Source: Fimadaptatus sp050946055 (GTDB lineage Bacteria > Bacillota > Clostridia > Christensenellales > Aristaeellaceae). Taken from it: a stretch of DNA of 9,646 nt. Below the pieces are notes generated by a model that was not told the origin of the DNA, did no database searches, and saw only the letters and a list, made by a program, of their open reading frames with translations. Location: NCBI GenBank assembly GCA_050946055.1, contig JBMNUB010000071.1, positions 1 through 9,646 on the forward strand. Reading direction: 5' to 3'. This document shows, in pieces, positions 1 to 6,375 of this stretch (position 1 is its first letter; each line of letters begins with the position of its first letter). A program made the translations under genes and the position numbers.

Positions 1-30
1 TTTTATGCTAAGATGTTGGTAGCGGCTCAT
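1..30 (-). CDS. IS30-family transposase, N-terminal 10 codons only
   Basis: An ATG at 30-28 on the minus strand, preceded by an AAAGGAG ribosome binding site about 7 bases upstream, opens a frame reading MSRYQHLSIK to the window edge. Transposases of the IS30 family commonly begin with an xxYxHLSxxER pattern, the start of their helix-turn-helix DNA-binding region, and this fits well. Only ten residues are visible, so the DDE catalytic core cannot be checked and it is unknown whether the gene is intact. The call depends on this short motif together with the ribosome binding site, the promoter-like sequence upstream and the IS-end-like sequence. Confidence 0.55.
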   Translation of the reverse strand, partial: MSRYQHLSIK

Positions 31-64
31 TGAGTTGCTCCTTTCGTAGTTGTCCGCAAACACT

Positions 65-93
65 ATTCTAAAGGAGTTTCCTCTTTGAGTCAC
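65..93 (-). promoter_or_regulatory. Probable promoter of the IS transposase
   Basis: On the minus strand GTGACT (93-88) and TAGAAT (70-65) are separated by 17 bases, a fair sigma-A match, placed 35 bases upstream of the transposase start. Confidence 0.4.
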
Positions 94-130
94 TATTTCT
101 TTTGCCTGTTGCACTTACATTGTAAATTCA

Positions 131-181
131 AGACAAAGAAATCGCCCCCGCGCTCTGAGCGTATGCCGCGAGCGCGGGGGC
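131..181 (-). terminator. Rho-independent terminator of serS
   Basis: A perfect 12-bp stem, GCCCCCGCGCTC (144-155) and GAGCGCGGGGGC (170-181), closes a 14-base loop. On the minus strand it is followed by a T-rich tail (GATTTCTTTGTCTTG). It lies 36 bases past the serS stop codon. The tail runs into the presumed IS end, so part of it may be supplied by the IS. Confidence 0.85.
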
Positions 182-216
182 AATTGTCTGTTCCTAGACA
201 GAGTGTCAGCCTGTCA

Positions 217-1494
217 TCAGTTCTTGGGCTCCAGCACTTCCATGCCGCCCATGAAGGGACGCAGCACCTCGGGTATCACGACCGAGCCGTCCTCCTGCTG
301 GAACTGCTCGACTATGGCGGGCATCAGGCGGCTGGTGGCCAGACCCGAGCCGTTGAGCGTATGTACGAACTCTATCTTCTTGGTGTCGGCGCGGCGGAAG
401 CGTATGTTGCCGCGGCGCGCCTGATAGTCGCGCGCATTGGACACTGACGAGCATTCCTTGTACTCGTTCATGCTGGGCAGCCACAGCTCCACGTCGTAGG
501 TGGTGGCCATGGAAGCCGAGCAGTCGCCCGCAGCCAGCTTGCTCAGCTGGAAGTGCAGGCCCAGACCCTCGACCAGTGCGCAGGCCTTGCGTATCAGCTC
601 CTTTAGCATGGCGTCGGAGTCCTCGGGCCTAGTGTAGCCGAACATCTCCACCTTGTTGAACTGATGGCCGCGGATCATGCCGCGCTCGCTGGCGCGATAC
701 GAACCGGCCTCGCGGCGGTAGCAGGGGGTATAGGCAAACAGCTTGCGGGGCAGCACGCTCTCGTCCAGTATCTCGCCACGATATAGGTTGATGAGCGCGG
801 TCTCGGCGGTGGGCAGCATGAAGCGGAAGTCATCCTCTGCCAGCCTGTATACGTCCTCCTCGAACTTGGGGAACTGGCCGGCGGTCAGGCCGCACTCGTA
901 GGTGAGCATGTGCGGCGGCAGCATGAACTCATAGCCATCCTTTATGTGGGTGGTGATGAAGTAGTTGAGCAGCGCCCACTCCAGCTGCGCACCCAGACCG
1001 GTGTACAGCCAGTAGCCGTTGCCGCCCATCTTGACGCCGCGCTCGTAGTCTATGAGTCCAAGCGACTGGCACAGCTCAACGTGGTTCTTGCCCTCGTAGG
1101 GCAGATGGGGCTTCTCGCCGAAGGTGTATACGACCTTGTTGTTCTCCTTGCCGCCGGCGATAACGTCCTCTGCGGGCAGGTTGGGCAGTGCCAGCACGAA
1201 CTTCTGTATCGAATCCTCCAGAGCGGCCTGCTTCTCGTCCAGCTCCTTCACGCGGTCGGCCATGCCCTTGAGCTGCTCAAGCAGCGCAGAGGTGTCCTGA
1301 CCCTGCTTGCGCAGGGCGGGTATCTGCTTGTTGAGCTTGTTGCGCTCGGCCTTGATGCTCTCGTTCTCGGCAAGTATGGCGCGGCGCTCCTCGTCCCAGC
1401 CCAGCAGCTCGGTGAAGTCGGCCTCATAGCCGCGCTTGGCCAGCCCGGCCTTTACAAAGTCAGGATCTTTGCGAATGAGATTGATATCCAGCAT
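217..1494 (-). CDS. serS: Seryl-tRNA synthetase
   Basis: A cytoplasmic class II aminoacyl-tRNA synthetase of 425 residues, the normal length for the bacterial enzyme; it charges tRNA-Ser with serine using ATP. The N-terminal region, about residues 30-100, is a charged, heptad-like helical arm that in this family contacts the long variable arm of tRNA-Ser. The core holds the serine-binding TAE motif (229-231), motif 2 (about 254-285, with TPCYRREAGS and RGMIRGHQFNKVE) and motif 3 (381-413, with NGSGLATSRL and IPEVLRPFM). The start is set by GGGAGG 7-8 bases upstream and by the expected MLDINLIR beginning. The motif 2 loop (SYRASERGMIRG) and the segment ECSSVSNARDYQARRG differ from the common Bacillus/E. 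coli wording, suggesting a divergent SerRS subgroup. Upstream is a T-box leader with its own promoter; downstream is a terminator, so the gene is transcribed alone. Confidence 0.97.
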   Translation of the reverse strand: MLDINLIRKDPDFVKAGLAKRGYEADFTELLGWDEERRAILAENESIKAERNKLNKQIPALRKQGQDTSALLEQLKGMADRVKELDEKQAALEDSIQKFVLALPNLPAEDVIAGGKENNKVVYTFGEKPHLPYEGKNHVELCQSLGLIDYERGVKMGGNGYWLYTGLGAQLEWALLNYFITTHIKDGYEFMLPPHMLTYECGLTAGQFPKFEEDVYRLAEDDFRFMLPTAETALINLYRGEILDESVLPRKLFAYTPCYRREAGSYRASERGMIRGHQFNKVEMFGYTRPEDSDAMLKELIRKACALVEGLGLHFQLSKLAAGDCSASMATTYDVELWLPSMNEYKECSSVSNARDYQARRGNIRFRRADTKKIEFVHTLNGSGLATSRLMPAIVEQFQQEDGSVVIPEVLRPFMGGMEVLEPKN

Positions 1495-1514
1495 GTCGGT
1501 TTCCTCCCTTTTTT

Positions 1515-1736
1515 GCCCCGCAAAAATAATAAAGCCCCTGCATATCGCAGGGGCGAATCTTTCGCGGTACCACCCTAATCATGGCCTTACGGCACTCTCA
1601 TGCGCGCTGTATCGGGCGCACCCGCGCGGCTCATCGCCGCCCGCTCCCGGCTGGAAACCGCGCCTTGGGACATCGGCTCGCACCATGCGCCGACTCTCTT
1701 GAGTCCCTTCCGCGCGACCTTGCCATTCATCGCGTT
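1515..1736 (-). promoter_or_regulatory. T-box leader (tRNA-Ser sensing) of serS
   Basis: The minus-strand leader carries the hallmark T-box sequence AGGGTGGTACCGCGA (1576-1562), followed at once by an intrinsic terminator. Upstream, a Stem I-like structure is visible: GGGAC pairs with GTCCC around an internal AAGAGAG segment and a CGGC/GCCG helix (about 1708-1665). In this class, uncharged cognate tRNA pairs with the specifier codon and, through its CCA end, with the UGGN bulge, which stabilises the antiterminator; charged tRNA allows termination. The gene downstream makes tRNA-Ser the expected ligand. I could not assign the specifier codon with confidence. The variable base of the bulge reads U (TGGT). 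Confidence 0.92.
1520..1554 (-). terminator. Conditional terminator of the serS T-box
   Basis: GCCCCTGC (1534-1541) and GCAGGGGC (1547-1554) form an 8-bp stem with a 5-base loop. On the minus strand it is followed by TTTATTATTTTTGC, a good U-tract. It lies 26 bases before the serS start codon and overlaps the region that would form the antiterminator. Confidence 0.88.
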
Positions 1737-1742
1737 GTATCT

Positions 1743-1770
1743 ATTATAGACCGTTTGGCGAAAATTGCAA
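1743..1770 (-). promoter_or_regulatory. serS promoter
   Basis: On the minus strand TTGCAA (1770-1765) and a perfect TATAAT (1748-1743) are separated by 16 bases. Transcription would begin near 1736, just before the T-box Stem I. Confidence 0.75.
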
Positions 1771-2052
1771 GTAAATTTTGCGGAGGCGCATGTGCCTGAG
1801 CGCGGCCTTTCCCTTTAGTTGAAGGCGGTGAGCGGCGCGGATTTGCGCTGCTGACTGGCCTGGCGGTTGCCGCAGGCAAGGGCGCGGCGCTTGAATTAAG
1901 CTAAAGCTTTATACGTGACAATACTGCCGCCGCATGTTCGCCACGATGCACAAATGCTGAATAAATATCCGAAATAGGCGCTGAATGTTCGCGAAAAACT
2001 GGAACGTTTATGTAAAATGTGAGCATTGGCGTGAATAATGCGGCGCCGCGCC
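1771..2052. other. Intergenic region between divergent serS and ilvE promoters
   Basis: This stretch of about 280 bases holds no supported gene. Small inverted repeats are present, such as CCTGGCGG TTG CCGCAGG (1859-1876) and AAGCT/AGCTT around 1897-1908, but none has a U-tract or a recognisable operator pattern. It separates the minus-strand serS promoter from the plus-strand ilvE promoter and may hold regulator sites I cannot name. Confidence 0.5.
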
Positions 2053-2081
2053 TTGATATTTCAACTTGATGTGAGTATAAT
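2053..2081 (+). promoter_or_regulatory. ilvE promoter
   Basis: TTGATA (2053-2058) and TATAAT (2076-2081) are separated by exactly 17 bases, a near-consensus sigma-A promoter. It gives a 5' leader of about 37 bases before the ATG at 2125, too short for a T-box or amino-acid attenuator. Confidence 0.85.
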
Positions 2082-2124
2082 GAAACACAGGCATGCGATA
2101 AATAACGCGAAAGAAGGAATACCC

Positions 2125-3192
2125 ATGTACGATATAAAGTTCATCCCTGCCAATACGCTCAAGGCCAAGCCCGCCGATGAGAGCAAGCTGGGCTTTGGCA
2201 GGCTGTTTACCGACTATATGTTCATAATGAATTATGACCCGGAGAACGGCTGGCACAATCCGCGCGTGCAGCCCTATCAGAACTTCGATATGGACCCGGC
2301 CTGCTTGGTGCTGCACTACGGCCAGACCATATTCGAGGGCATGAAGGCCTATCGCCGCGAGGATGGCGGCATACAGCTGTTCCGCCCGCGCGACAACTTC
2401 CGCCGCATGAACAAGTCCGCCGACAGGCTGTGCATACCGCAGTTTGACGTGGAGATGGCCATGGACGGCCTTGTAAAGCTGCTCGAGGTTGAAAAGGATT
2501 GGGTGCCGCACAGCTCGGGCGCTTCGCTCTACATCCGTCCTACGATAATCGCCACCGATGTGCGTCTGGGCGTGCATGCGTCCAATACCTACGCAATGTA
2601 CATCATACTGTCGCCTTCGGGCGCGTACTATGCCGCCGGCCTTGATCCCGTGGGCATATACGTAGAGGACCAGTACGTGCGCGCCGTGCGCGGCGGCATG
2701 GGCTTTGCCAAGACCGCGGGCAACTACGCCGCTTCCATAAAGGCCGGCATGGTGGCCGAGGAGAAGGGCTATGCTCAGGTGCTGTGGCTGGACGGCGTGG
2801 AGCACAAGTACGTCGAGGAAGTCGGCTCCATGAACATGATGTTCAAGATAGGCGGCAAGGTCGTTACCCCCATGCTCAACGGCTCGATACTGGCCGGCAT
2901 AACCCGCGACTCCATAATGACGCTGGCGCGCGACATGGGCTATGAGGTAGAGGAGCGCCGCGTGGCCATACAGGAGATATTCGACGATGCCGACAACGGC
3001 ACGCTGGAGGAGGCCTTCGGTACCGGCACCGCCGCCGTGGTCAGCCCGGTAAAGGCGCTGTGCATGGATGGCCGCGAGATAACCATAGGCGACGGCAACA
3101 TAGGGCCGCTCACCCAGAAGCTCTATGATACGCTGACCGGCATACAGTATGGCCGCCTGCCCGACACCCACGACTGGGTAGTGCGCCTGTAA
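2125..3192 (+). CDS. ilvE: Branched-chain amino-acid aminotransferase
   Basis: A PLP-dependent fold-type IV aminotransferase of 355 residues, the size of the longer (BCAT type II, eukaryote-like) branch. It transfers the amino group between glutamate and the 2-oxo acids of valine, leucine and isoleucine, the last step of their synthesis in the cytoplasm. The PLP lysine is K196 in GFAKTAGNY, and EEVGSMNMMF (231-240) is the conserved cofactor-binding segment. LHYGQTIFEGMKAYR (63-77) and the glycine-threonine turn GTGTAA (299-304) are also typical. The start at 2125 is chosen because the promoter lies at 2053-2081, so the in-frame ATG at 2038 would be upstream of transcription; GAAGGA sits 7 bases before the chosen ATG. 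No other ilv or leu genes are nearby, so it is a stand-alone unit. Confidence 0.96.
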   Translation: MYDIKFIPANTLKAKPADESKLGFGRLFTDYMFIMNYDPENGWHNPRVQPYQNFDMDPACLVLHYGQTIFEGMKAYRREDGGIQLFRPRDNFRRMNKSADRLCIPQFDVEMAMDGLVKLLEVEKDWVPHSSGASLYIRPTIIATDVRLGVHASNTYAMYIILSPSGAYYAAGLDPVGIYVEDQYVRAVRGGMGFAKTAGNYAASIKAGMVAEEKGYAQVLWLDGVEHKYVEEVGSMNMMFKIGGKVVTPMLNGSILAGITRDSIMTLARDMGYEVEERRVAIQEIFDDADNGTLEEAFGTGTAAVVSPVKALCMDGREITIGDGNIGPLTQKLYDTLTGIQYGRLPDTHDWVVRL

Positions 3193-3234
3193 TCGATGCG
3201 CGATGAATGGGAGGCATGCCCTTGCATATACATT

Positions 3235-3267
3235 GAGCCACGCCATGAGGCGTGGCTCGCGCTTTCT
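3235..3267 (+). terminator. Probable terminator after ilvE
   Basis: A perfect 10-bp stem, GAGCCACGCC (3235-3244) and GGCGTGGCTC (3249-3258), with a 4-base loop lies 42 bases past the ilvE stop. The tail GCGCTTTCT is only weakly T-rich, so termination strength is uncertain. Confidence 0.65.
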
Positions 3268-3325
3268 GCCCGATATGCAGCCGCCTGCGCGCGGCGCAGT
3301 GTCCTTATACATCCATTCAAAGGGA

Positions 3326-3354
3326 TGCGCAATCCCGACTTCTCTCATTATAAT
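3326..3354 (+). promoter_or_regulatory. Probable promoter of the pseudouridine synthase gene
   Basis: A perfect -10 TATAAT (3349-3354) has only a weak -35 (TGCGCA, 3326-3331) at 17 bases. It lies about 70 bases before the start codon and after the ilvE terminator, a sensible place for a new transcript. Confidence 0.55.
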
Positions 3355-3424
3355 AGCTTGATGGCTTGGCGGCAGCATGTGCATTTGGCCGCCCGAGTGC
3401 GAACATATAAACAGGAGGAACGAC

Positions 3425-4264
3425 ATGCGCGCACATGATATCCCCATGGCGGCGGACGGAATGCCGCTGGAACGCTATATGCGCCGCGCCTATCCGCTCT
3501 GCGACGCGGCCATGCTGCGCCGGGCGCTGGCGCACAGGGACTTTAAGCAGGATGGCACAAGGCTGAACGGCTCGGCGCGCGTGCGCGGCGGAGCGCACAT
3601 TGAATGCTTCATGGCGGATGAGTATCTGCTGGGCGCGCCGCTTGAGGTGCTGTGCCGCGAGGAGCGTCTGGCGGCAGTCATAAAGCCCGCTGGACTCACC
3701 TGCCAGCGCGACGCGCAGGGCGTGGGCGAGGACACGCTGGAGAGCCGCGTGCGGGAGATGTTCGGCGAGGCGTATCTGGTGAACAGGCTGGATCACTTCA
3801 CCGGCGGCGTTATGCCCATAGCGCTGGACTCGGCCATGCGCGATGCCATGACGGAGGCGTTCGCGGCGCATCAGGTGGAGAAGGTATACGTCTGTCAGGT
3901 GACGGGCGCGCCCAAGGCGGCGGGCGAGCGCCTTGTACACTACGCAATCAAGTCGGCTGAAAACAGCATGGTGCGCGTGTTCGACGCGCCCAGACCCGGC
4001 GCGCTCACCATGGCATTGTCATACGAGGTAATAGAGCGCGGCGAGGTATCGCGGCTGCGCGTGCATCTGGAGACGGGGCGCACACATCAGATACGCGCGC
4101 AGCTGGCGCACGTGGGACTGCCCGTGCTGGGCGACGACAAGTACGGCGACAGGAGCGCAAACAAGGCGCACGGCGCGGCATATCAGCGGCTGTGGTGCGA
4201 GAGCGTGCGCTTTACTGCTGGCATATGCGCCGGGCGCGAGTTCAGCAGCCCGGCTGTGTTTTAA
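3425..4264 (+). CDS. RluA-family pseudouridine synthase
   Basis: A 279-residue cytoplasmic enzyme that isomerises uridine to pseudouridine in rRNA or tRNA. Residues about 14-63 form an S4-like RNA-binding domain. The catalytic domain follows, with the aspartate in NRLDHFTGG (D123; the usual form is HRLDxxTxG) and the conserved C-terminal block LETGRTHQIRAQLAHVG (215-231) followed by LGDDKYG. KPAGL (87-91) is the typical first catalytic-domain motif. The start is set by CAGGAGGA 6-7 bases upstream; a longer reading from 3377 has no such site. Replacement of the usual histidine before RLD by asparagine is a small oddity outside the catalytic residue. The target uridine cannot be read from sequence, so I give no rlu number. 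A dihydrofolate-reductase-like gene follows after 106 bases and may be co-transcribed. Confidence 0.93.
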   Translation: MRAHDIPMAADGMPLERYMRRAYPLCDAAMLRRALAHRDFKQDGTRLNGSARVRGGAHIECFMADEYLLGAPLEVLCREERLAAVIKPAGLTCQRDAQGVGEDTLESRVREMFGEAYLVNRLDHFTGGVMPIALDSAMRDAMTEAFAAHQVEKVYVCQVTGAPKAAGERLVHYAIKSAENSMVRVFDAPRPGALTMALSYEVIERGEVSRLRVHLETGRTHQIRAQLAHVGLPVLGDDKYGDRSANKAHGAAYQRLWCESVRFTAGICAGREFSSPAVF

Positions 4265-4340
4265 CGGATATATGCCGCGGCACAGGCTGCATGTGTGAAG
4301 CCCTTGCAGGGCTGCGCGGCAGGCATGCAATATCGGAATA

Positions 4341-4364
4341 CGCAATCGCCATTGCGAGGAGGAG
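4341..4364 (+). promoter_or_regulatory. Hairpin abutting the ribosome binding site of the DHFR-like gene
   Basis: CGCAAT CGCC ATTGCG (4341-4356) is a perfect 6-bp hairpin touching the strong Shine-Dalgarno AGGAGGAG (4357-4364), which sits 6 bases before the ATG at 4371. The stem does not cover the Shine-Dalgarno, so it could insulate or modulate initiation; this is inference. A second small hairpin, AGCCC/GGGCT, is at 4299-4313. Confidence 0.4.
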
Positions 4365-4370
4365 AAGGGC

Positions 4371-4901
4371 ATGAGGGAGATAAGCCTGTTCATAGCCATG
4401 AGCCTGGACGGATACATAGCGGACGATAGGGGAAGCGTGGGCTGGCTGGGCGGTCAGGGCGATGACGGCTGCGACTTCGATGCCTATTCGCTGTTCATAA
4501 AGGACATAGATACCATCATAATGGGCTGGAACACGTACAGGCAGATCGCAGAGGAGCTTGCACCGGGCGCATGGCCATATGAGGCGCAGACCACATACGT
4601 GATTACGCACAGGGATATGCCTTCGTCCGGGCGGGTGCGCTTTGTGAACATGCCCCCGGCGGAACTGGCTGACAGGCTTCGCGCGCAGAGCGGCGGCGGC
4701 ATATGGATATGCGGCGGCGCGAACGTGTGCCGCCAGCTCGTAGAGGCGGACATGATAGACAGGTATTACATAACTGTGATGCCGATACTGCTGGGCTCGG
4801 GCGTGAGGCTGTTCGAGGGCGGGCATGAGCTAAGGCTCAGGCTGACGCAGACGCGCGCATACGACGGCATGGTAGATATTGTGTACCGCAGGCGGGCGTG
4901 A
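4371..4901 (+). CDS. Dihydrofolate-reductase-fold protein (RibD C-terminal-like)
   Basis: A 176-residue protein of the NADPH-binding dihydrofolate reductase/RibD C-terminal superfamily, the group of stand-alone DHFR-like proteins such as Bacillus YyaP. Seen: the strand-loop SLDGYIAD (11-18), MGWNTYRQI (51-59, usually MGRxTY), the nucleotide-binding strand IWICGGANVCRQL (111-123), and MPILLGSGVRLF (137-148). These are the family signatures. Whether it reduces a folate, a pterin or another substrate is unknown for most members, and this is probably not the housekeeping FolA. The start has a strong AGGAGGAG site. It lies 106 bases after the pseudouridine synthase gene with no convincing terminator between them, so an operon is possible. 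Isoleucine is mainly ATA, as in neighbours. Confidence 0.88.
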   Translation: MREISLFIAMSLDGYIADDRGSVGWLGGQGDDGCDFDAYSLFIKDIDTIIMGWNTYRQIAEELAPGAWPYEAQTTYVITHRDMPSSGRVRFVNMPPAELADRLRAQSGGGIWICGGANVCRQLVEADMIDRYYITVMPILLGSGVRLFEGGHELRLRLTQTRAYDGMVDIVYRRRA

Positions 4902-5134
4902 GCGCAATAAAGCGGAGCGCATCCGATGCAAGGCCGGACGGCTCTGCGCATAGCAGCGATTGAGCGGCCTGTGCAAGGAACGCCGAACGGCATCGGGAGC
5001 GCGCAGTATGTGATGCGCGCGACCCTGCGAATGCTCAAGCAAAGCGTAAAGCATAACCCGCGTGATAGCGGCAACGGGCGGCATTTTCGCCCAAAACACC
5101 GCCACTATTTCGGCGCGGCCTTAACCCAATGTAC
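4902..5134. other. Intergenic region before rsmA
   Basis: No supported gene here. Short inverted repeats occur (GCGCGC/GCGCGC around 4998-5021; GGGCG/CGCCC around 5077-5093), but none is followed by a plus-strand T-tract, so I call no terminator for the upstream gene. Confidence 0.45.
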
Positions 5135-5163
5135 CTCAATCCGTAAGAATTTAGTGATATAAT
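5135..5163 (+). promoter_or_regulatory. Probable rsmA promoter
   Basis: A perfect -10 TATAAT (5158-5163) lies 30 bases before the start codon. The -35 region at the right spacing (CTCAAT, 5135-5140) is poor. The AT-rich context from 5135 contrasts with the GC-rich surroundings. Confidence 0.55.
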
Positions 5164-5192
5164 GTGGACACAGTGGCGTAGGAGGTAACGCG

Positions 5193-6068
5193 ATGAGCGA
5201 TGTGCTGAGCTATGGCGCGCGGGCGCGCGGCGCTTTGGCGCGCGAGGACTTCAGGTTCTCGCACAGGCTGGGGCAGAACTTCATACTGGACGACGCGGTG
5301 ATGGACGAGGTGGCGCGCCTGTCGGGCGCACAGCCCGGCGATGTGGTGCTGGAGATAGGCCCGGGCGCGGGCACGCTCACGGCGGCGCTTAGGCGCATGG
5401 GCGCGCGCGTGCTGGCGGTCGAAGTAGACAGGGCGCTGGAGCCGGTGCTTAACTCGCTGCTGGGCGGCGATGAGGGTGTGGAGCTGGTGTTCGACGACAT
5501 ACTCAGGTGCGATCTTGGCGAGCTGCATGCGCGCATGCGCGGCATGGCCGGGGGCGCGCTGAGGGTGGTGGCCAATCTGCCTTACTACATAACCAGCGAC
5601 GTGCTGACGAGGTTTGCGCGCAGCGACGTCCGGTTCGATTCGCTCACGATAATGCTTCAGGCCGAGGCTGCGCAGCGCGTCATGGCGCAGCTGGGCTCCA
5701 AGCAGTACTGCCTGCTGAGCGCGCTGGTGCAGTGGCGATACAGGCCCGAGGCGGTCATGGAACTGCCGCGCGATCTGTTTACGCCCAGGCCGCATGTGGA
5801 TTCCACGCTGCTCAGGCTGGAACCGCTTGCCGAGCCTCCCGCGCCCGTGGAGGACCAGTCTATGCTGCTAAAGACCATGTCGGCCGCCTTCCTCATGCGG
5901 CGCAAGACCATGCTCAACAACCTCTGCGCGGCCATGTCATTGGACAGGCAGAGCGCGCAGGCGGCGCTTGAAAGGGCGGGACTGCCTCAGTCGATACGCG
6001 GCGAAGCGCTGACGCAGAGCCAGCTGGCAGCTCTCAGCAATGCGCTGTCGTGCATGCAGGGGATGTAA
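5193..6068 (+). CDS. rsmA: 16S rRNA (adenine-N6,N6)-dimethyltransferase
   Basis: Also called KsgA: a 291-residue SAM-dependent enzyme that dimethylates two adjacent adenines in the 3' terminal helix of 16S rRNA during 30S assembly. Seen in order: RLGQNFILD (25-33), the family N-terminal signature; the SAM loop LEIGPGAGTLT (53-63); VEVD (76-79), the acidic SAM contact; the catalytic NLPYYIT (128-134); FTPRPHVDST (196-205); and a C-terminal helical domain with RRKTMLNNL (236-244) and RGEALTQSQLAALSNAL (269-285). Length is normal. AGGAGG about 7 bases before the ATG fixes the start. All six isoleucine codons are ATA, a strong bias. Loss of this enzyme is known to give kasugamycin resistance. It has its own promoter; pckA lies 307 bases downstream. 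Confidence 0.97.
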   Translation: MSDVLSYGARARGALAREDFRFSHRLGQNFILDDAVMDEVARLSGAQPGDVVLEIGPGAGTLTAALRRMGARVLAVEVDRALEPVLNSLLGGDEGVELVFDDILRCDLGELHARMRGMAGGALRVVANLPYYITSDVLTRFARSDVRFDSLTIMLQAEAAQRVMAQLGSKQYCLLSALVQWRYRPEAVMELPRDLFTPRPHVDSTLLRLEPLAEPPAPVEDQSMLLKTMSAAFLMRRKTMLNNLCAAMSLDRQSAQAALERAGLPQSIRGEALTQSQLAALSNALSCMQGM

Positions 6069-6375
6069 AGCAAATGCGCATTTTGTCGGGCAAGATGGCA
6101 TAAGTGCGGGCAGATTGTTAAAGATTTAATTATCGGCTCCGCAGGCAGGAAAAAGAGGAAGGATGTCGAATAGGAATAAAAGTGGGCAAGATTTGAGTTT
6201 TCCTTTTAGCCGCATGGGCGGGAGGAAAGCGAGGATTGGACGGACGCAAGTTCGCCTCCACAGCGCATCATTCCACAGCTTATCGTTTCCCCCGATGCAA
6301 GTTGGGGGAGGCGTGGCCAAAGTATTTAGGATCAATAACAAGCAACAAGCTACAATCGAGATGGAGGTATGTGCA
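6069..6375 (+). promoter_or_regulatory. Structured leader region upstream of pckA
   Basis: A 307-base stretch without a supported gene. A hairpin with TTTCCT (6199-6204) and AGGAAA (6223-6228) encloses CCGC/GCGG. Further on, TCCCCC (6288-6293) can pair with GGGGGA (6304-6309), while CGCCTCC (6253-6259) can pair with GGAGGCG (6307-6313). The two right arms overlap at 6307-6309, so the stems compete. I find no convincing -35/-10 pair; AT-rich sequence around 6115-6132 is the best place for one. A regulatory leader is possible but unproven. Confidence 0.35.

Larger units (their letters stand above)
1..131 (-). mobile_element. End of an IS30-like insertion sequence (partial, runs off left edge)
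   Basis: The left edge holds the 5' end of a transposase gene on the minus strand, its promoter, and an end-like sequence. Read inward on the minus strand from about 131, the tip contains GAATTTACAATGTAAGTGCAACA in two parts (TTTACAATGTAAG, then TGCAACA). This resembles, from memory, the terminal repeats of IS30-family elements, which often carry a TTTACAA...TGCAAC pattern. The outer boundary is set only by this resemblance and could be off by several bases; the opposite end and the target duplication lie outside the window. The element sits directly against the U-rich tail of the serS terminator. What is seen is the transposase start and the tip; the family name is inference. Confidence 0.55.

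Noticed and set aside
85..447. A 120-codon plus-strand open frame at the left
   Set aside because: It crosses the serS terminator and runs antisense through the serS 3' end, with no recognisable protein features.
2038..2124. Upstream ATG for ilvE at 2038
   Set aside because: It precedes the near-consensus promoter at 2053-2081, so it would not be on the transcript.
2008..3447. A 479-codon open frame on the minus strand across ilvE
   Set aside because: It is antisense to a clear aminotransferase, has no recognisable motifs, and long antisense frames are common in GC-rich genes.
6326..6356. TTAGGA...TACAAT as a pckA promoter
   Set aside because: Spacing of 19 bases and a start only a few bases before the ribosome site make it unlikely.
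6163..6375. A 71-residue N-terminal extension of PckA
   Set aside because: The extension does not resemble PEPCK, and the ATG at 6376 has a well-placed GGAGG and begins at the expected homology point.
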